Source: CAIVAT01 sp964525995 (GTDB taxonomy: Bacteria; Bacteroidota; Bacteroidia; Bacteroidales; FEN-979). From it: a stretch of DNA of 64,000 nt. The notes under the pieces are model-generated. The model was not told the origin of the DNA, made no database searches, and saw only the letters and a program-made list of their open reading frames with translations. The stretch covers positions 124,001 to 188,000 of the forward strand of contig CAZGIM010000003.1 of assembly GCA_964525995.1 (NCBI GenBank), given 5' to 3'. Position 1 is the first letter of the stretch, and every line of letters starts with the position of its first letter. This document shows positions 19,301 through 27,570 of the stretch, in pieces. The position numbers and the translations under genes are program-made.

Positions 19301-19880
19301 ACATGGGTTTTTCGGTGACGAGGATACGCGAACAGGTCTTCCCGAAAGCGGTGGATCCCAAAGTGCCGGTGAAGAGATCCGCTCCCAGATCGGAATCTTC
19401 TTGAAGCTCAAACAGTATGCGGCCTTTGAAATTTATGAAATAGATATTGCGGATGCCTTCGGGACGGTATGTTTTAAGGAAGGTTTGCCGGAGTTCTTCC
19501 GACAACAACTCCCAATTACGCGTATCGGGGAGTACACTAGTCTTGCCTGATTTCGCGTAATCCCGCTGCAGTCCTTCCAGTTTTGAAACAGTTTGGCTAT
19601 CGTCGGCGACATCATCAACAAAATCGGCGATATCCTGAAAATAGTTATTCAGGTAATTCATCCTGAGCTGAGAGGTGGTAAAGAGCGATTTCTTTGCCAT
19701 CACATTCAATCCCTGATAATAATAGAGAAAATTGATGAAACTTAGGGTAGCCAGCGGAACCAACGAAATGACCAGGAACCAGAGCAGCATCGCTTTGCCG
19801 ATTCCCATGTTTTTCAGCGTGCGGTAATCGAATTCCGTTACCGATCGTACTAACTTTTTCCAGGCGTTCACGATGGACAT
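16323..19880 (-). CDS. Membrane hybrid histidine kinase: Cache-HAMPs-GAF-HisKA-HATPase-REC
   Basis: 1185 residues. TM1 (about 28-52) and TM2 (about 355-375, ISLIITTIMVLIIST) bracket a large extracytoplasmic dCache-like sensor. Then come tandem HAMP or HAMP-like segments (each with a GDYS or GELI element), a GAF domain (about 520-665), a long coiled coil rich in Gln/Glu/Leu, HisKA with FLANMSHELRTPLNS, HATPase with the N box LMSNAIKFTEKG and G boxes VDTGIGIS and GTGLGLTIS, and a C-terminal receiver (ICDDD, VLMDIMMPEVDG, SKPVQ). This resembles large Bacteroidota and Myxococcus hybrid kinases. It lies 15 bases downstream of another hybrid kinase gene on the same strand, so both are probably one operon and one phosphorelay. 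It is convergent with phoU, but a phosphate role is not shown. Confidence 0.92.
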   Translation of the reverse strand: MSIVNAWKKLVRSVTEFDYRTLKNMGIGKAMLLWFLVISLVPLATLSFINFLYYYQGLNVMAKKSLFTTSQLRMNYLNNYFQDIADFVDDVADDSQTVSKLEGLQRDYAKSGKTSVLPDTRNWELLSEELRQTFLKTYRPEGIRNIYFINFKGRILFELQEDSDLGADLFTGTLGSTAFGKTCSRILVTEKPMFSDLEYYPPVNNELCGFLGQPVYDSKGEKLGVIAIGMTPEKINKILQFGIGFGSTGHVYLIGIDLKLRSASKVSERLKILTSSEENEKTRTWQGVKVNNITLAPDGKTITEEVSIYKNSKGTVVMGLYRNIDILEKYGVNWALVEEIDQDEAHMVARELSSFAKISLIITTIMVLIISTFVTRRFVGPIKKISEWAKQVAHGELILRDVRVANNEVGEMKDTFNWLVNSLRSFSDVSQSVALGDYSKTVTVRSDKDVMAISMNQMVESFKNVVKQARSIASGDYSTNVMPRSEHDTLGIALYEMTMKLREASIEIMNQDWLKTGINELGLKIRGDKSITDLSEEIITFLCHYLNAQIGFVYLLNDSNRLAVESTFAYSIQQAREKTLAIGEGLIGQSAREHKTITFFASEYPAPEVNIGPENVRPQHFIISPVMFEGQLIGVIELGSFEPFDTQKQTFLEVSIDNIAVAINTARSRERVQELLTKTQEQAKELVMQKEELRQINQELEEQTKALKLSEENLQHQQEELRVINEELEERSKVLELQRDDIRKKNEALVNAQQEIRQKAEALEIASRYKSEFLANMSHELRTPLNSILVLSELLASNKTKAMTLDEVEYANVINASGKELLELINDILDLSKVEAGKTEIEIEEMNLEELQEQVQRSFAPITNKKGISLSTVIDTGLPDYIMTDTQKVMQIIKNLMSNAIKFTEKGGVVLRIGKPETGTSFSNATLNQGNTIAIQVVDTGIGISEEKSKVIFEAFQQADGTISRKFGGTGLGLTISRSLARLLGGEIHLHSKEHEGSTFTLILPVNLIDFRPSSDAVSPVVNKEVREEQIVAEPEEPLVETRRQNESHEPAISSFLPDTVFENKKILICDDDMRNVFVLSKILEEKKVQILVGKNGREGIEKLMAHPDTNLVLMDIMMPEVDGYTAMREIRKDKRFQNLPIIAVTAKAMKGDREKCIEAGASDYLSKPVQTEKLLTLLRVWLHK

Positions 19881-19895
19881 ATTTGGGACGAAAAA

Positions 19896-21932
19896 TTACT
19901 TGTAACAATATTTTTCGATGGTTTTGAAAATGTCTTCCGGGTGAAGGGGTTTTGAAATATAATCATCCATTCCCGATTCGAGGCATTTTTCGCGGTCTCC
20001 TTTCATGGCGTTGGCGGTCAAGGCGATGATAGGAGTAGAAGAATTCTTTCCCGAATTATCTGATCGGATTTTACGCGTCGCCTCGAAGCCATCCATCTCA
20101 GGCATCTGTACATCCATGAAAACCAGGTCGAATGCCGTTTCATGAGCCCTTTGAAAGGCTTCTATACCATTGACGGCGGTGGTGACGCTGCATCCTTTTT
20201 TTGCCAGAAGCTGGACCACGATCTTTTGGTTGATCAACTGATCTTCGGCCAGGAGGATATTGGGTTTATGGTCGGGGGCCGGTAGGGGACCTTCGCTGAT
20301 TTTGACTGCATCGGGTACCGGAAGGTTAAATTCAGTGCTGTAAATTTGCCGTAAAACCTCTGAAAGTTCTGTCTGAAGAATAGGTTTGAAGAGGTAAAAT
20401 CTGATCCCGGCATTCCGGATCATTCGCATCGAATGAATGGATTTGTCTTCGGTAAGGACAACCAGCCGGGTGGTATCTTCCGGCGAAAGAATCTGATTAA
20501 TACGGTTAATCAGGGATTGGCCTTGTTGCGACTGAAGAAGCTGGTCGATAAAGATGATCCCGAATTTTTTTGAACCGGGGCCTCCGATCGCTTCCAATGC
20601 ATCCTGTGGTGAGGAGACAATGGTGGTTGAAATATTCCACGACTTCAGGTAACGTCGTAAAAGAAGCGCGTGTTGCTGGTGACCCTCGATGATGAGAACC
20701 TCCAAAGATTTCAGGGGGGGCGGGAGCTTCAGATTCCAGGAGTGGTCATCAGCCGTGAAATGTATTAACGGGATCGTGAAAAAGAAGGTACTGCCTTTTC
20801 CCACTTCACTCTGAACGCCGAGTTCTCCATCCATCATTTCAACCAGCCGGCGTGAAATAGTGAGCCCAAGACCGGTTCCGCCATACGTCCGAGTAGTCGA
20901 ATTATCGGCCTGACGGTAGGATTCGAAAAGCCGGCTGATCTTGCTACCGGGAATCCCGATGCCGGTGTCGGAAACCTGAAATTTCAGCCAGATACGATCG
21001 GACTCTTTTTTAACCAATTCAATCGACAGGGAGACGGTCCCCTCATTGGTGAATTTGATGGCATTGCCAAGGAGGTTGACCAGCACCTGGCGTATTCTGG
21101 TGGGATCACCTAAGAATGTATCGGGAAGATCGGGCTCATGATGACAGAGAAATTCCAGTTTTTTCTGAAATGTTTTTACTGCGAGCATTCTGACCACCTT
21201 TTCAAGCACTTCGCGGAGGGAGAAATGGATCTGCTCAATCTCCAGCTTGTCGGCCTCAATCTTGGAGATATCCAGTATCTCGTTGATGATCTCGAGCAGT
21301 GATTCGCTGCTCTGTTTTATGTCGGTGAGGTGTTCGTAATAGGTTTGCGGAATATCTTCATCCATCAGGATCAGATCGGTCATGCCGATGATTCCATTGA
21401 GCGGGGTCCGGATTTCATGGCTCATGCTGGCTAAAAATGAACTTTTGGCTATCGTCGCTTCTTCGGCGATACGTTTGGCCTTGTCGAGTTCATCGATGGT
21501 TCGCTGCAACTGTTTGGTGGTTACCTGAAGGGCGTGTTTCTGTTTAAAAAATTCGATATAGGCCTTGATCTTATTCTGCAGGATCTTGCGGTCGAGCGGC
21601 TTATAAAGGTAGTCAACGGCTCCCGTTTCATACCCTCTGAAGATCTGCTTGGGCTGCCGGTAAGTTGCCGTGATAAAGATGATGGGAATACTTTTAGTCC
21701 GCTCGCTTCCCCGCATCAACTCAGCCGTTTCAAATCCATCCATTCCCGGCATATTCACATCCAGCAGAACCAGCGAAATCTCATACTCCAGCATCAGCGC
21801 CAGGGCCTCATTTCCCGAGAGGGCCTTGATGATGTTCAATTCTTCATTCTGAATGATGCTTTCGAGGGTGATCAGATTCTCCTTCCTGTCGTCAACAATT
21901 AAGATATTGAATTTTTCCAGATGGCTATCCAT
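19896..21932 (-). CDS. Cytoplasmic hybrid kinase: REC-HisKA-HATPase-REC(degenerate)-REC
   Basis: 678 residues, no membrane helices. Receiver 1 (about 8-125) has the acidic pocket VDD, VLLDVNMPGMDG and YKPLD. It is followed by a coiled coil and HisKA with FLASMSHEIRTPLNG, then HATPase with N box LLGNAIKFTNEG, DTGIGIP and GTGLGLTIS. A second receiver (about 410-530) keeps the fold and a possible phospho-Asp (IIFIDQLL) but lacks the double-Asp pocket, so it is probably not phosphorylated. The last receiver (AED, VFMDVQMPEMDG, SKPLHP) is intact. No output DNA-binding domain is seen, so signal must pass on to another protein. It is the promoter-proximal gene of the two-kinase operon; its promoter is TACATTTG at 21999-22006. 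Confidence 0.92.
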   Translation of the reverse strand: MDSHLEKFNILIVDDRKENLITLESIIQNEELNIIKALSGNEALALMLEYEISLVLLDVNMPGMDGFETAELMRGSERTKSIPIIFITATYRQPKQIFRGYETGAVDYLYKPLDRKILQNKIKAYIEFFKQKHALQVTTKQLQRTIDELDKAKRIAEEATIAKSSFLASMSHEIRTPLNGIIGMTDLILMDEDIPQTYYEHLTDIKQSSESLLEIINEILDISKIEADKLEIEQIHFSLREVLEKVVRMLAVKTFQKKLEFLCHHEPDLPDTFLGDPTRIRQVLVNLLGNAIKFTNEGTVSLSIELVKKESDRIWLKFQVSDTGIGIPGSKISRLFESYRQADNSTTRTYGGTGLGLTISRRLVEMMDGELGVQSEVGKGSTFFFTIPLIHFTADDHSWNLKLPPPLKSLEVLIIEGHQQHALLLRRYLKSWNISTTIVSSPQDALEAIGGPGSKKFGIIFIDQLLQSQQGQSLINRINQILSPEDTTRLVVLTEDKSIHSMRMIRNAGIRFYLFKPILQTELSEVLRQIYSTEFNLPVPDAVKISEGPLPAPDHKPNILLAEDQLINQKIVVQLLAKKGCSVTTAVNGIEAFQRAHETAFDLVFMDVQMPEMDGFEATRKIRSDNSGKNSSTPIIALTANAMKGDREKCLESGMDDYISKPLHPEDIFKTIEKYCYK

Positions 21933-21998
21933 GATGCATGTTTTTCGCCCGGGGGGCTGTTTGAAGATGACCGGCTGATAACTTCAAAGTATTCACGA

Positions 21999-22006
21999 CA
22001 AATGTA
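21999..22006 (-). promoter_or_regulatory. -7 box (TACATTTG) for the hybrid-kinase operon
   Basis: Exact TAnnTTTG match on the minus strand, 66 bases before the ATG at 21932. It is divergent from, and 33 bases away from, the transporter promoter. Confidence 0.55.
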
Positions 22007-22038
22007 TTATAAATTAACATATCACCGAAAAATTCCTT

Positions 22039-22046
22039 TATTTTTG
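22039..22046 (+). promoter_or_regulatory. -7 box (TATTTTTG) for the sugar transporter gene
   Basis: Exact TAnnTTTG match 36 bases before the ATG at 22082. Confidence 0.55.
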
Positions 22047-22081
22047 CCGCTGCTTTGATTTACTTTCTATAAATTCAGGTT

Positions 22082-23428
22082 ATGACAGGTTCGCTTATTA
22101 CTCAGGAATCCCGGCAGAAAAACAGTAGCTATGTTATCTCTATTTCCATTATCGGAATTTTTTTCTTCATCTTCGGATTTGTCACCTGGCTCAATTCGGT
22201 GCTGATCCCTTTTCTGAAGATTGCCTGTGAAAAGAACAACTTTGAATCCTATTTTGTCGCATTCGCTTTTTACATCTCCTATTTTGTGATGGCGATCCCC
22301 TCTTCGTGGGTGCTTCACAAACTTGGTTTTAAAAATGGCATGTCGCTCGGCCTGATCCTGATGGCGTTGGGAGCGTTGATCTTTATACCCGCCGCCTATT
22401 CAAGGATGTTTGGGTTGTTTCTGACCGGACTATTCATCCAGGGTACTGGGCTGGCCGTGCTCCAGACTGCCTCCAACCCCTATGTCACCATCCTCGGTCC
22501 GATCGAAAGCGCTGCGAAAAGGATCAGTATCATGGGAATATGTAATAAGATTGCCGGTGTGATCAGTCCGATCATTTTAGGAGCAATCGTTTTGAAAGGG
22601 ATGGACCGGTTCGACAGGACGGTGCTCGATACCATGGATGAGGTGGCGCGGAACGCGGCGCTGAATGCCTTGGCCGGAAGGATCATCATTCCTTATATCG
22701 TCATGGCGGTGGTTTTGATTGTCCTTGCTGTTTTACTCAGGTATTCACCCCTTCCCGATCTTGACACCGACACCGAAGATACTGCTACCTCGGCTGCCAA
22801 TTCGGGAAAGAAGAGCGTTTTTGAATTTCCACAACTGGTGCTGGGCGTTGCAGCGATCTTTGTCTATGTGGGCGTTGAAGTGGTCGCTGTCGATACGATT
22901 ATCAATTACGGAAAATCACTGGGCTTCCCGTTTGAATCGGCCAAGTATTTTGCCTCTTACACCCTGGCGGCCATGGTCATCGGATATATCATCGGAATTA
23001 TTACCATTCCCCGTTACCTGAAACAGGAGCAATCGCTGATGATTTCTGCGGTTTTAGGGATTGTTTTCACACTCCTTGCCATCGCAACTACCGGTATGCA
23101 TACGGGTGGTACTCTGACGATAGGCGCATTGTCGCTTCCGTTCGATCTCTCGGTCTTTTTCATCGCCCTGTTAGGCCTTGCCAACGCGGTGATGTGGCCT
23201 GCGATCTGGCCGCTTGCCATCGACGGATTGGGCAGATTTACGAAGATCGGTTCTTCACTGCTGATCATGGGAATCGCCGGTGGCGCCCTGATACCATTAC
23301 TTTACGGATACCTTGTGGATATCTCATCACCCGGTCTTTCCTATTGGATCGCGGTTCCCTGTTACCTCTTTATCTTTTATTTTGCCTATGCCGGCCACAA
23401 ATACCGGTCATGGAGATTAAACAAATGA
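22082..23428 (+). CDS. FucP/GluP-type sugar:H+ symporter (MFS)
   Basis: 448 residues with 12 membrane helices. The N terminus (GIFFFIFGFVTWLNSVLIPFLK) with Asn and Leu-Ile spacing, GTGLAVLQTASNPYV in helix 4, and AKRISIMGICNKIAGVISP are characteristic of the FucP/glucose-galactose porter family. The likely role is import of a hexose, fucose or N-acetylhexosamine across the inner membrane by proton symport; the exact sugar cannot be told. The nucleotidyltransferase gene follows after 71 bases on the same strand, suggesting a shared sugar-handling unit. It is transcribed away from the hybrid kinases from a compact divergent promoter region. Confidence 0.88.
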   Translation: MTGSLITQESRQKNSSYVISISIIGIFFFIFGFVTWLNSVLIPFLKIACEKNNFESYFVAFAFYISYFVMAIPSSWVLHKLGFKNGMSLGLILMALGALIFIPAAYSRMFGLFLTGLFIQGTGLAVLQTASNPYVTILGPIESAAKRISIMGICNKIAGVISPIILGAIVLKGMDRFDRTVLDTMDEVARNAALNALAGRIIIPYIVMAVVLIVLAVLLRYSPLPDLDTDTEDTATSAANSGKKSVFEFPQLVLGVAAIFVYVGVEVVAVDTIINYGKSLGFPFESAKYFASYTLAAMVIGYIIGIITIPRYLKQEQSLMISAVLGIVFTLLAIATTGMHTGGTLTIGALSLPFDLSVFFIALLGLANAVMWPAIWPLAIDGLGRFTKIGSSLLIMGIAGGALIPLLYGYLVDISSPGLSYWIAVPCYLFIFYFAYAGHKYRSWRLNK

Positions 23429-23499
23429 GTGGGAATCAACGCGTGAATTGGATAATGCGTAAATAAATTCATTATTATCACTGAAATCAAATAATTAGA

Positions 23500-24408
23500 A
23501 TGAAACCGACTTTACTTATTCTTGCGGCGGGTGTCGGAAGCCGTTACGGGGGATTGAAACAGCTTGATCCCATCGGTCCTTCGGGCGAAACCATTATCGA
23601 TTATTCAATATATGACGCGATCAGGGCTGGATTCGGACGGGTCATCTTCATCATTAAAGAGCAGATCGAATCGGAATTCAAGGAGTTTTTTGTGGAAAGG
23701 CTCAAAGAGCATGTGCAGGTGGACTATGTATTTCAAGAGATCTGGATGGTGCCTGAAGGGATTTTGATCCCCGATAACCGGAGTAAACCATGGGGGACAG
23801 GACATGCCGTCATGATGGCAGCAGACAAGATCGACGGCCCTTTTGCAGTGATTAATGCCGATGATTTTTACGGCCGCAACGCCTTCAGGATTTTGGCCGG
23901 GTATTACAAGGAATGGACCCCGGCACGGACCAACGATTATTGCATGGTCGGCTATCCGGTTTCGAACACCCTTTCAGAATTCGGTTCCGTATCGAGGGGG
24001 GTATGTCAGATTGGTGGGGATTCCTTTTTGCGTGAAGTGGTCGAACGCACCCACATCGAGCGCAGGAATGAACAAATTGCCTGGCAGGATGATCAGGGGC
24101 AATGGAACGACATCCCCGGAAACAGTATGGTTTCGATGAATTTTTGGGGCTTTACACCCTCCTTTTTTGATTTTCTGAAAGGAGGATTTGAAACTTTTAT
24201 GAAATGGAATGCCCAGAATACCAAGGCCGAATTTTACATCCCCGGGGTGGTCAATGATCTGATCCAGAATGAAAAAGCGACTGTTAAGGTGCTGGAATCG
24301 GACGATACCTGGTTCGGGATGACCTATCGGGAAGACCGGCCCAGGGTGATGAAAAACATCCGTGAATTGGTTCAGCAGGGCGTATATCCTGAAAAGTTAT
24401 GGGGGTGA
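23500..24408 (+). CDS. Sugar-phosphate nucleotidyltransferase (NDP-sugar pyrophosphorylase-like)
   Basis: 302 residues with the N-terminal Rossmann-like nucleotidyltransferase signature LAAGVGSRYGGLKQLDPIG (nucleotide loop with Arg and Lys). Later elements are GTGHAVMMA and the metal-binding VINADDFYGRNAF. The C-terminal part is shorter than in glucose-1-phosphate thymidylyltransferases and lacks a left-handed beta-helix. It should join a sugar-1-phosphate to a nucleoside triphosphate, giving an NDP-sugar for cell-wall or polysaccharide synthesis. In many Bacteroidota this protein sits beside an aminoglycoside-phosphotransferase-like sugar kinase; here the neighbour is a sugar permease instead. 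Substrate and nucleotide are unknown. Confidence 0.85.
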   Translation: MKPTLLILAAGVGSRYGGLKQLDPIGPSGETIIDYSIYDAIRAGFGRVIFIIKEQIESEFKEFFVERLKEHVQVDYVFQEIWMVPEGILIPDNRSKPWGTGHAVMMAADKIDGPFAVINADDFYGRNAFRILAGYYKEWTPARTNDYCMVGYPVSNTLSEFGSVSRGVCQIGGDSFLREVVERTHIERRNEQIAWQDDQGQWNDIPGNSMVSMNFWGFTPSFFDFLKGGFETFMKWNAQNTKAEFYIPGVVNDLIQNEKATVKVLESDDTWFGMTYREDRPRVMKNIRELVQQGVYPEKLWG

Positions 24409-24451
24409 CCAATTTTTTTAACGGTCTTTCGTTTTGTTAACATAAGGATCA

Positions 24452-24459
24452 TATCTTTA
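24452..24459 (+). promoter_or_regulatory. Near-consensus -7 box (TATCTTTA)
   Basis: One mismatch to TAnnTTTG, 60 bases before the ATG of the barrel protein at 24519. The same TATCTTTA form occurs at 4799. Confidence 0.4.
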
Positions 24460-24518
24460 CAGTAGGGAAGCTTTAAAAACGCGACAAACAGCAGTCAATT
24501 ATTATAAAATAGTTCCAC

Positions 24519-25214
24519 ATGAAAAGAATCATTCAAAAGGGTCTTCCAATCGCAGCAGTCATAATAATATGCTCGTTTTTATTACCGTTTCGTGGCACAA
24601 CTCAGGTTGTCAATGAGACGACCAAGAAAAAGATCAGCATCGGGGTCGGAATGTTCAGCGATATCTGGATGCAGGTCCCCGACGGGATGAAGACCCGTAC
24701 CATTAACCAGGGATTCAATGTTTTTGCCACCTATAACCTGCCATTCGGGAAAAGTAATTTCAGTTTCGCAATCGGATTGGGTATCAACATTCACAATCTT
24801 TACTGGAACTATATGTTCAAGGGGAGCGACGATTCCCTGCAATTCACACCCATTCCCGATACCCTGGGGTACAAACGAAGCAAACTCACCCTTCCGTATC
24901 TTGAAATTCCTATTGAGTTCAGGCTGAAGACCCGCAGCAAAGTTTCAGTAGCCATCGGCTTTAAAGTTGGCTATATGATTTATGCCCACTCAAAATTTGT
25001 GGGCGACGATTACCTGTTCAAGACGAACAGCACCCTGAAATACACTGTTCAGAATATCCAGAATATCGAAAGGTTTTCGTATGGCCCCACCTTGCGGGTC
25101 GGATATAAATGGTTCAATCTTAATGCCAGCTGCGCACTTTCACCGATATTCAGCAACGGCAAGGGACCGGATATGTACCCGATCTCCGTGGGATTTATCC
25201 TGATGCCCTTTTAG
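24519..25214 (+). CDS. Outer-membrane beta-barrel protein (PorT-like)
   Basis: 231 residues. A signal peptide of about 30 residues is followed by alternating hydrophobic and polar strands with aromatic ends, such as ISIGVGMFSDIWM, FSFAIGLGINIHNLYW, LEIPIEFRLK, VSVAIGFKVGYMIY and GPTLRVGYKWFNLN. This is the eight- to ten-strand pattern of the PorT/OmpA-like barrels of Bacteroidota. No periplasmic peptidoglycan-binding domain is attached. The function is unknown. It has its own weak promoter and is followed by a convergent gene. Confidence 0.75.
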   Translation: MKRIIQKGLPIAAVIIICSFLLPFRGTTQVVNETTKKKISIGVGMFSDIWMQVPDGMKTRTINQGFNVFATYNLPFGKSNFSFAIGLGINIHNLYWNYMFKGSDDSLQFTPIPDTLGYKRSKLTLPYLEIPIEFRLKTRSKVSVAIGFKVGYMIYAHSKFVGDDYLFKTNSTLKYTVQNIQNIERFSYGPTLRVGYKWFNLNASCALSPIFSNGKGPDMYPISVGFILMPF

Positions 25215-25232
25215 TCCACCATCGAAGTCACG

Positions 25233-25302
25233 AATTATAAATAGCGAGATAGCGAAACAAATAATTCGTAAATCGTAAATCCTGTCAATCGTAAATTGAA
25301 AC
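25233..25302 (+). repeat. Degenerate short repeats in a convergent gap
   Basis: Between the barrel gene and the convergent membrane-protein gene the sequence repeats short words: AGCGAGAT then AGCGAAAC, and CGTAAAT three times (two in tandem). It is AT-rich and non-coding on either strand and looks like a decayed relative of the heptamer arrays. Confidence 0.4.
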
Positions 25303-25314
25303 TGGTTTGTCGGT

Positions 25315-25926
25315 TTACATCAGGTTTGCCAGCAATGCGGTGACGATGGCGCCCAGGGCGAATCCGTAGTAAATTTCGGCCGGTTTATGGCCGGAAGATT
25401 CCAATCGCGCGAAACCAGCTACGCCAGCAACGAGTATCGAGATGAATATTTCAGGATTAAGGTTGATGCCGTAATTCAGGGATAAACCAACGAATAATCC
25501 GGTCACGCTTCCCATTCCGGTCAGATAAATACTGATCTTACGGTGAAAAGTAATGATCAGGGTAACGATGGTCAGGAGCGTCATGGCAAGCATGTAAAAG
25601 CTGAAAATGGCAGAGAAATGTATTCCCTTCAGCAGGTAAAATGTGATGTAATAAAAAACGGCGGTGGCCAGCAGGGGGAATACCCGTTCCTCTTTTCTGA
25701 TGCGGGTTAGAGAGGTGATCAGTCTGATACGCTTGAAGAACCACATGAACAGGAGGGGCATTACCAGGGTGGTAAAGGCGACCAGGAGCAGCAGCGTGTA
25801 TTTGAATGACGCGGGAATGGAGATGATCAGGTAAAAACGAAAAAACAGCAGGTAGGCAAGCAGGTAACCGGGAATCAGCAAGGGATGTAACAGTACAGAG
25901 AATCCTCTGGCAATTTTGTGTTCCAT
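25315..25926 (-). CDS. PAP2-like multispanning membrane protein
   Basis: 203 residues with about six hydrophobic helices. The C-terminal segment RLESSGHKPAEIYYGFALG aligns with the third phosphatase motif of PAP2 lipid phosphatases (R, H, P, acidic residue, G...G). The first motif may correspond to TSLTRIRKEERVFP, but the central PSGH motif is replaced by a glycine-rich GMGSVTGLFVGLS stretch with no histidine. It may therefore be an inactive or divergent member. It lies 13 bases downstream of rpoN on the same strand and is probably co-transcribed. The function is unknown; a link to sigma-54 is only by position. Confidence 0.65.
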   Translation of the reverse strand: MEHKIARGFSVLLHPLLIPGYLLAYLLFFRFYLIISIPASFKYTLLLLVAFTTLVMPLLFMWFFKRIRLITSLTRIRKEERVFPLLATAVFYYITFYLLKGIHFSAIFSFYMLAMTLLTIVTLIITFHRKISIYLTGMGSVTGLFVGLSLNYGINLNPEIFISILVAGVAGFARLESSGHKPAEIYYGFALGAIVTALLANLM

Positions 25927-25939
25927 TCAGGATCGGAGG

Positions 25940-27427
25940 TTAGAGTTCTTTTCTCAGGCGGGCAACGGGAATATTGAGTTGCTTACGGTATTTGGCTATG
26001 GTCCGGCGGGCGATGTTATAACCCTTGTCCTTCATCAGTTCCACAAGTTCATCATCGGTAAGCGGCCGGTTTTTATCCTCTACAGAGATGGTGTCGGCAA
26101 GAATTTTCTTTATTTCCCGGGTGGAGATCTCTTCCCCGTCGGTATTGAACATGGTTTCGCTGAAGAAAGTCTTTAGCAGCAAGGTCCCAAATGAGGTCTG
26201 AACATATTTACTGTTGGCGACTCTTGAGATGGTCGAAACATCCAGTCCTACCATCGATGCGATGTCTTTCAGGATCATGGGGCGCAGCCGGGTCTCGTCG
26301 CCGGTAAGAAAATAATCGCGCTGGTACTCCATGATGGCTTTCATGGTAACATAGAGGGTCTCCTGCCTTTGTTTCACTGCTTCGATGAAACTGCGTGCCG
26401 AATCCAGTTTTTGCCTGATAAAGGCAAGAGCATCTTTTTCAGGTAATTTTCTCTTGGCTGAACCGTATTCATGAAGCATGTTGATATAATCACGGTTGAG
26501 CGAAAGTTCCGGCGTATTGCGGGTGTTGAGGGTGATCTCAAGATCGCCGTCGAGGTTGGTGATGAAAAAATCGGGAATGATGTAATGGTTGTCGCGGGAT
26601 ACTTCAGCGATGGTGCCTCCCGGTTTCGGATTCAGTTTCTGAATCTCCTCCATGGCTTCACGGAGCTCTTCGGCAGAGGCGTTGGCTTTCTGCCGGATCT
26701 TTTCGTAGTGTTTTTTGCTGAACTCCTCGAAATAATATTTAATGATAATGGTGGCCAGGTCGATCGCATACGATCGCTCCGTCATGTTTTCAAGTTGAAT
26801 GAGGAGGCATTCCTGGAGATTCCGTGCCGCGATGCCGGGAGGATCGAAGGTCTGTACAACTTTCAGCACCTCCATGATTTCCGGTTCACCGGCTTCGATA
26901 TTCTGGTTAAAGGCAAGATCGTCGGAAAGGGCCGGTATTTCCCGGCGCAGGTACCCTGATTCATCGAGATTGCCAATGATGGTCGTGGCAATGATGTATT
27001 GCTTATCGGTGAAGGAGTGCATCCCGATCTGGGTGATCAGGTAATCCTGAAAGCTGATGCCGGAGATCACCGGATACTCCCGGGTTGGCTCGTCGGGACT
27101 CCTGTTATCAGCCACCAGCCTGTATTCGGGGATATCATCTTCGTCCATGTAATCTTCAAACGTGAATTCATCTTCGGCTGAAGCGGGCTGATCGGTCTCC
27201 ACAAATTCGTCCTCTTCCGAATCAATCGATTCAAGAGCCTGGTCCTCGGCAAGAACCTCTGTTTCCTCCTCCTCTGAGGTGGTTTCTTCAAGCGCCGGAT
27301 TCTCTTCGAGTTCCTGTTTGATACGTTGTTCAAACGACATAACGGGTTCCTGCAGCAAACGCATGACCAGCACCTGCTGAGGCGACAGTTTCTGAATTAA
27401 CCGCTGCTGAAGTTTTTGATTCAACAT
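25940..27427 (-). CDS. rpoN: RNA polymerase sigma-54 factor
   Basis: 495 residues, the usual length. The N-terminal Gln/Leu-rich activator-interaction region (LQQRLIQKLSPQQVLVMRLLQEP) is followed by an acidic region II (about 55-110, many Glu/Asp), the core-binding domain with LQECLLIQLENM, and a C-terminal half with a helix-turn-helix (MVGLDVSTISRVANSKYVQT) and the RpoN box ARRTIAKYRKQL. It directs RNA polymerase to -24/-12 promoters and needs an enhancer-binding ATPase; none is encoded in this window. The TATATTTG element at 27434-27441 ends only 7 bases before the start codon, so the transcript may have almost no leader. The PAP2-like gene follows in the same unit. Confidence 0.96.
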   Translation of the reverse strand: MLNQKLQQRLIQKLSPQQVLVMRLLQEPVMSFEQRIKQELEENPALEETTSEEEETEVLAEDQALESIDSEEDEFVETDQPASAEDEFTFEDYMDEDDIPEYRLVADNRSPDEPTREYPVISGISFQDYLITQIGMHSFTDKQYIIATTIIGNLDESGYLRREIPALSDDLAFNQNIEAGEPEIMEVLKVVQTFDPPGIAARNLQECLLIQLENMTERSYAIDLATIIIKYYFEEFSKKHYEKIRQKANASAEELREAMEEIQKLNPKPGGTIAEVSRDNHYIIPDFFITNLDGDLEITLNTRNTPELSLNRDYINMLHEYGSAKRKLPEKDALAFIRQKLDSARSFIEAVKQRQETLYVTMKAIMEYQRDYFLTGDETRLRPMILKDIASMVGLDVSTISRVANSKYVQTSFGTLLLKTFFSETMFNTDGEEISTREIKKILADTISVEDKNRPLTDDELVELMKDKGYNIARRTIAKYRKQLNIPVARLRKEL

Positions 27428-27433
27428 AGGCTA

Positions 27434-27441
27434 CAAATATA
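27434..27441 (-). promoter_or_regulatory. -7 box (TATATTTG) directly upstream of rpoN
   Basis: Exact TAnnTTTG match on the minus strand, with the ATG starting at 27427. A second near-match, TTTCTTTG, lies just upstream at 27443-27450. If the proximal box is used the mRNA would be leaderless or nearly so. Confidence 0.45.
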
Positions 27442-27549
27442 GCAAAGAAATTAGACTTACCGGAACGGATCATCGGTGAAATAAACCCAATGATCGTTAA
27501 AAAAAATCAAAATATCCATAATGTTGGATATCATAGGTGAAAAATAAAT

Positions 27550-27566
27550 AATTTCGCCGAAATTAG
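27550..27566. promoter_or_regulatory. 17-base perfect palindrome before the LytS gene
   Basis: TAATTTCG-C-CGAAATTA is a perfect palindrome with a one-base centre. It ends four bases before the ATG at 27571, a place suited to an operator or a translation-blocking hairpin. Confidence 0.5.
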
Positions 27567-27570
27567 AGGC

